From Mesorhizobium comanense (GTDB lineage: Bacteria; Pseudomonadota; Alphaproteobacteria; Rhizobiales; Rhizobiaceae), in NCBI RefSeq assembly GCF_005503535.1, contig NZ_SCNN01000012.1, positions 124,001-188,000 of the forward strand: a stretch of 64,000 bases of DNA, given 5' to 3'. Positions 60,450 to 64,000 of this stretch are shown here, one piece after another (the stretch's first letter is position 1; each line of letters opens with the position of its first letter). The notes beneath the pieces were generated by a model. That model saw only the letters and a list, made by a program, of their open reading frames with translations. It searched no databases and had not been told where the DNA came from. Position numbers and translations under genes: made by a program.

Positions 60450-61838
60450 ATGGCCGAAACGGTCAAACTCATCACCCCCATCGACGGATCGGTCTATGCG
60501 GAGCGGCCTGTCGCAACTGACCAGGCGATCAATGCCGCGGTCGAGCGCGCCAGGGCGGCGCAAGAGAAATGGGCTCAGGTGCCGATCGCCGAGCGCGGCA
60601 AATACATGCTTGCGATGCTCGAGGCGCTGGTCGCCATGACTGACGAGATCGTGCCGGAGATCGCCTGGCAGATGGGGCGTCCGGTGCGCTATGGCGGCGA
60701 GTTCGGCGGCGTCAAGGAACGCACCAACTACATGGTCGAGATCGCCGAGCAGGCGCTGAGATCCGTGCCGGCGTCCAACCCGAAGGATGGCTTCCGCCGG
60801 TATGTGAAGAAGGATCCGCTGGGCGTGGTGATGGTGATAGCGCCATGGAACTATCCCTATCTGACCGCCGTCAACACCATCGTGCCTGCGCTGATGGCCG
60901 GCAACACCGTGATCCTCAAGCATGCGGCGCAGACGCTGCTGGTGGGCGAGCGCTTCGCCCAGGCGTTCGAAAAGGCCGGGCTGCCCAAGGGTGTTTTCCA
61001 GAATGTGGTCCTCAACCATGCCCAGACCGAGAAACTCCTCGGCTCCGGCAAGATCGACCACGTCAATTTCACTGGTTCAGTCGGCGGCGGCCGCGCCATC
61101 GAGAAGGCGGCGGCCGGCACCTTCATGTCGCTTGGGCTCGAACTTGGCGGCAAGGACCCGGCCTATGTGCTTCCGGACGCCAAGATGGATCATGCCGTCG
61201 CCAATCTGGTGGACGGCGCCTTCTTCAATTCCGGCCAGTGCTGCTGCGGCATCGAGCGCGTCTATGTGCACGAGAAGGTCTATGACGAGTTCGTGGAAGG
61301 CTTTATCGCCGAGACTAGGAATTATGTCGTCGGCAATCCGTTGGAGCAGGCGACGACCATGGGGCCGATGGCGCAGGCGCGTTTCGCTGACCTGATCCGC
61401 GAGCAGAAGGCGGAGGCGCTGCGCAAGGGCGCCAAGGCCCACATCAACATGAAGGTGGCTAATGACAAGGCCGGCTCGCCCTATCTGGCGCCGGAAGTGC
61501 TCACCGGGGTCGACCACCAGATGAGCGTCATGCGCGAGGAAAGCTTCGGCCCGATCGTCGGCATCATGAAGGTGCGCAACGACGAAGAGGCGATCGCGCT
61601 GATGAATGACAGCCCCTACGGCCTGACCGCCTCGATCTGGACCCGCGACACCGAGCACGCCATCGCCATCGGCGACCGCGTCGAGACCGGCACGGTGTTC
61701 ATGAACCGCTGCGATTACCTCGACCCGGCGCTGGTGTGGACCGGCGTCAAGGACACCGGCAAGGGCGCAGCGCTGTCGGCCATCGGCTACGACAATCTGA
61801 CCCGGCCGAAATCCTTCCACCTGCGCGAAGCCATCTGA
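60450..61838 (+). CDS. NAD(P)-dependent aldehyde dehydrogenase
   Basis: 462 aa. VMVIAPWNYPYLTAVNTIVPALMAGN (cofactor-binding), FTGSVGGGRAIEKAA, catalytic Glu in LGLELGGKDPAYVL and the catalytic Cys in NSGQCCCGIERVYV, plus EESFGPIVGIMKV. Length is at the short end of the family. The ATG at 60450 is used (GAGG 11 bases upstream). Oxidises the aldehyde made by the next gene's product or the reverse; ADH follows after 18 bases, so the two are cotranscribed. Confidence 0.92.
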   Translation: MAETVKLITPIDGSVYAERPVATDQAINAAVERARAAQEKWAQVPIAERGKYMLAMLEALVAMTDEIVPEIAWQMGRPVRYGGEFGGVKERTNYMVEIAEQALRSVPASNPKDGFRRYVKKDPLGVVMVIAPWNYPYLTAVNTIVPALMAGNTVILKHAAQTLLVGERFAQAFEKAGLPKGVFQNVVLNHAQTEKLLGSGKIDHVNFTGSVGGGRAIEKAAAGTFMSLGLELGGKDPAYVLPDAKMDHAVANLVDGAFFNSGQCCCGIERVYVHEKVYDEFVEGFIAETRNYVVGNPLEQATTMGPMAQARFADLIREQKAEALRKGAKAHINMKVANDKAGSPYLAPEVLTGVDHQMSVMREESFGPIVGIMKVRNDEEAIALMNDSPYGLTASIWTRDTEHAIAIGDRVETGTVFMNRCDYLDPALVWTGVKDTGKGAALSAIGYDNLTRPKSFHLREAI

Positions 61839-61856
61839 TTTCTGGAAAGACAAGCC

Positions 61857-63029
61857 ATGTCCAAGCTCATCTCGAAATGGAACTACCCCACCACTGTCCG
61901 CTTCGGCGCGGGCCGCATCACGGAATTGCCTGATGTGCTGGCGGCGACCGGCATCAAGCGGCCGCTCTTCGTCACCGATCCGGGCCTGGCCAAGCTACCC
62001 GTCGTGGCCTCGACGCTGAAGATCCTCGACGACGCCAAGATTCCCTATGGCGTCTTCTCGGAAGTGAGGCCGAACCCGGTCGAGTCGAACCTGACCGCCG
62101 GCATCGCCGTGTTCAAGAAGGGCAAGCATGACGGCGTCATCGCCTTCGGCGGCGGCTCCGCGCTCGACCTCGGCAAGCTGATCGCCTTCCAGGCCGGGCA
62201 GACGCGGCCGGTTTGGGATTTCGAGGATGTCGGCGACTGGTGGACGCGCGCCAATTCGGACGCGATCGCGCCGATCATCGCGGTGCCGACCACTGCCGGC
62301 ACCGGATCGGAAGTCGGCCGCGCCGGCGTCATCACCAACGAGGAAACCCACACCAAGAAGGTCATCTTCCATCCGAAGCTCCTGCCGGCGATCGTGATCG
62401 CCGATCCGGAGCTGTCGGTCGGCATGCCGGGCTTCATCACGGCCGGCACCGGCATGGACGCGCTCGCGCATTGCCTGGAGGCCTATTGCGCGCCGGGTTA
62501 CCATCCGATGGCCGACGGCATTGCGGTTGAAGGCGTCAGGCTGGTGTTTGAGAACCTGCCGAAGGCGTTCGCCAACGGCAAGGATCTCGTCGCGCGCGCC
62601 CATATGATGAGCGCAGCGGCCATGGGCGCCACGGCCTTCCAGAAGGGGCTCGGCGCCATCCACTCGCTGTCGCATCCGATCGGCGCCCTCTACGACACCC
62701 ACCACGGCATGACCAATGCGGTCTTCATGCCCTATGTGCTGGCCTTCAACCGTGACTCCATCGAGGAGCGCATTGCCCGGCTCGCCGCCTATTGCGGCAT
62801 CAAGGGCGGCTTCGACGGCTTTGCCAAGGCCATCATCAAGCTGCGCAAGGAATTGAAGGTGCCGCACGCGCTTCCGGGCCTGATCAAGGGGCTCGACATG
62901 GACAAGAAGCGCAAGGCGCTGATCGCCGACATGGCCGTGGTCGATCCGACCGCCGGGGGCAATCCGGTCAAGCTGACCAAGAAGGCGGCGCTGACCTTGC
63001 TTGAAAACGCCATCGCCGGCACCGTCTGA
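61857..63029 (+). CDS. Iron-containing alcohol dehydrogenase
   Basis: 390 aa type III ADH. N-terminal NYPTTVRFGAGRITELPDVL, nucleotide-binding FGGGSALDLGKLIAF, PTTAGTGSEVGRAGVI and the metal-binding region (D in TGMDALAHCLEAYC; His residues in HSLSHPIGALYDTHHGMTNA) are intact. Likely oxidises an alcohol to the aldehyde used by the ALDH encoded 18 bases upstream. Last gene of the cluster; 243 bases then separate it from the PHO-box gene. Confidence 0.93.
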   Translation: MSKLISKWNYPTTVRFGAGRITELPDVLAATGIKRPLFVTDPGLAKLPVVASTLKILDDAKIPYGVFSEVRPNPVESNLTAGIAVFKKGKHDGVIAFGGGSALDLGKLIAFQAGQTRPVWDFEDVGDWWTRANSDAIAPIIAVPTTAGTGSEVGRAGVITNEETHTKKVIFHPKLLPAIVIADPELSVGMPGFITAGTGMDALAHCLEAYCAPGYHPMADGIAVEGVRLVFENLPKAFANGKDLVARAHMMSAAAMGATAFQKGLGAIHSLSHPIGALYDTHHGMTNAVFMPYVLAFNRDSIEERIARLAAYCGIKGGFDGFAKAIIKLRKELKVPHALPGLIKGLDMDKKRKALIADMAVVDPTAGGNPVKLTKKAALTLLENAIAGTV

Positions 63030-63186
63030 GGCGTTTTTCGCGCATCGAGTTGATCTGAAAATGGGGCAGGGAAACCAGGGGAGGCGATGAAGGGCAAGGC
63101 AGAAACTCATTAGCCGGAAAAAGATTCGCCGGCCAATTGCTACATCAGGTTAAAAAGAGTTTACTTTTTCGCACTGCGGGCTGCCG

Positions 63187-63215
63187 GTTTCACAAAGCTT
63201 TCATCTGGCTGTCAC
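63187..63215 (+). promoter_or_regulatory. PHO box (PhoB site) upstream of the periplasmic binding protein
   Basis: Three direct 7-base units at 11-base period: GTTTCAC (63187-63193), CTTTCAT (63198-63204), CTGTCAC (63209-63215), close to the PhoB half-site CTGTCAT with its 4-base spacer. It is 57 bases before the ATG at 63273. A GATACC hexamer about 10 bases after the box is a possible -10. Strong candidate by pattern; not experimentally shown here. Confidence 0.75.
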
Positions 63216-63272
63216 ATGAAAACGATACCGGATCGCAGGCGTCCAACGGCGTCAGTTCAACGGAGAGAACAC

Positions 63273-64000
63273 ATGTTCAAATTCACGGGGAAAGTGCTTT
63301 CCCTTTCGGCCGCGACCCTCATGGTGTCGTCGATGATTTCGTCCGCGGCTTCGCTGGATGATCTCGTCAAGGCCGCGAAGGCGGAAGGCCAGCTCACCAC
63401 GATCGCCTTGCCGCATGACTGGTGCGGTTACGGCGACGTCATCGCCGGCTTCAAGGCGAAGTATCCGGAAATCACCATCAACGAACTCAACCCGGACGCC
63501 GGCTCGGGCGACGAGGTCGAGGCGATCAAGGCCAACAAGGACAACAAGGGCCCGCAGGCTCCCGACGTCATCGACGTCGGCCTGTCCTTCGGTCCGACCG
63601 CCAAGGCCGACGGCCTGCTGATGCCCTACAAGGTGTCGACCTGGGACTCCATCCCGGACAGCGCCAAGGATGCCGACGGTGCCTGGTACGGCGACTATTA
63701 CGGCGTGCTGTCGTTCATGGTGAACAAGGACCTGGTCAAGGAATCGCCGAAGGACTGGGCTGATCTCCTGAAGCCGGAATTCGCCAACTCGGTCGCACTC
63801 GCCGGTGACCCGCGCGCTTCGAACCAGGCCATCCAGGCGGTCTACGCCGCCGGCCTTTCGACGGGCGCCGCCGCTGGCGAAGCCGCCGGCACCGCTGGCC
63901 TCGACTTCTTCAAGAAGCTCAATGCCGCCGGCAATTTCGTTCCGGTCGTCGGCAAGCCTGCCACGCTCGCCCAGGGCCAGACCCCGATCCTGATCAACTG
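63273..64000 (+). CDS. ABC transporter periplasmic substrate-binding protein (partial, C-terminus outside window)
   Basis: The first 242 residues are present, no stop before the window end. Signal peptide MFKFTGKVLSLSAATLMVSS to ISSAAS, then a type II binding-protein fold (DDLVKAAKAEGQLTTIALPHDWCGYGDVIAGF, with GDYYGVLSFMVNKDLV and DWADLLKPEFANSVAL) like the Fe3+/spermidine/2-aminoethylphosphonate binding group. GGAGAGA stands before the ATG. The PHO box suggests a phosphorus-containing substrate (phosphonate, phosphate ester) or at least Pho control. ATPase and permease genes should follow beyond the window. Confidence 0.85.
   Translation, partial: MFKFTGKVLSLSAATLMVSSMISSAASLDDLVKAAKAEGQLTTIALPHDWCGYGDVIAGFKAKYPEITINELNPDAGSGDEVEAIKANKDNKGPQAPDVIDVGLSFGPTAKADGLLMPYKVSTWDSIPDSAKDADGAWYGDYYGVLSFMVNKDLVKESPKDWADLLKPEFANSVALAGDPRASNQAIQAVYAAGLSTGAAAGEAAGTAGLDFFKKLNAAGNFVPVVGKPATLAQGQTPILIN

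Overview
The window is GC-rich chromosomal DNA from an alphaproteobacterium of the order Hyphomicrobiales (Rhizobiales), most likely Mesorhizobium or a close Phyllobacteriaceae relative. The evidence is the set of small lineage-restricted families (DUF982, tandem DUF992, a DUF680-like secreted peptide, a DUF6894-like protein), a heterotetrameric sarcosine oxidase operon, a bacteriophytochrome with an HWE kinase, and several sites matching the alphaproteobacterial general-stress sigma factor EcfG consensus (GGAAC-N16/17-CGTT). There is no phage, IS element, plasmid replication gene or CRISPR array. One tRNA-Ser(GGA) is present.

Layout. 1-10 kb: nucleoside uptake and salvage. upp lies on +; on - are a BMP-type binding protein, an ATPase with two permeases, then cdd, punA and deoA. 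slyX and an orphan anti-sigma-like membrane protein sit between the binding protein and its transporter. 10-18 kb: small membrane and hypothetical genes, tRNA-Ser, DUF982, the heme oxygenase-bacteriophytochrome pair bphO-bphP, and a Crp/Fnr regulator. 17.9-26.2 kb: a complete kdpFABCDE potassium operon with two extra tiny membrane ORFs and a strong hairpin between kdpC and kdpD. 26.2-32.5 kb: MFS transporter, intergenic palindromic repeat, two DUF992 genes, TPR lipoprotein, rpsU, SET-domain protein, SDR, YrdB-like protein. 32.7-40.5 kb: soxB-(unknown)-soxD-soxA-soxG, a small acidic protein behind an EcfG-type promoter, and a ThuA/Gfo-Idh-MocA pair. 40.6-47.4 kb: secreted peptide with palindromic operator-like sites, TetR regulator, and a divergent acyl-CoA type catabolic cluster (two SDRs, APH-like kinase, MaoC, acyl-CoA dehydrogenase, MDR reductase). 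47.6-51 kb: a four-gene polyprenyl-phosphate glycosylation cassette (GT87, GT2, ChbG/NaxD-type deacetylase, GtrA). 51-55.3 kb: RND efflux pump and adaptor. 55.5-63 kb: RpiR regulator divergent from a cluster encoding an N-formylglutamate amidohydrolase-like enzyme, an amino-acid/polyamine-type permease, a glutamine synthetase homologue, an aldehyde dehydrogenase and an iron alcohol dehydrogenase. The window ends inside a periplasmic binding protein preceded by a well-formed PHO box.

The most interesting points are: (i) four EcfG-type promoters, one of them driving bphO-bphP, which suggests red/far-red light sensing is part of the general stress regulon; (ii) the 56.4-63.0 kb cluster, which reads as a gamma-glutamylation route for an amino alcohol such as ethanolamine; (iii) the GT2/deacetylase/GtrA/GT87 cassette, which resembles the und-P-aminosugar route for envelope or lipid A decoration; (iv) unannotated small proteins in the kdp and sox operons; (v) the PHO box and the palindromic operator arrays. 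All functional statements are from reading the sequence; no database search was run.
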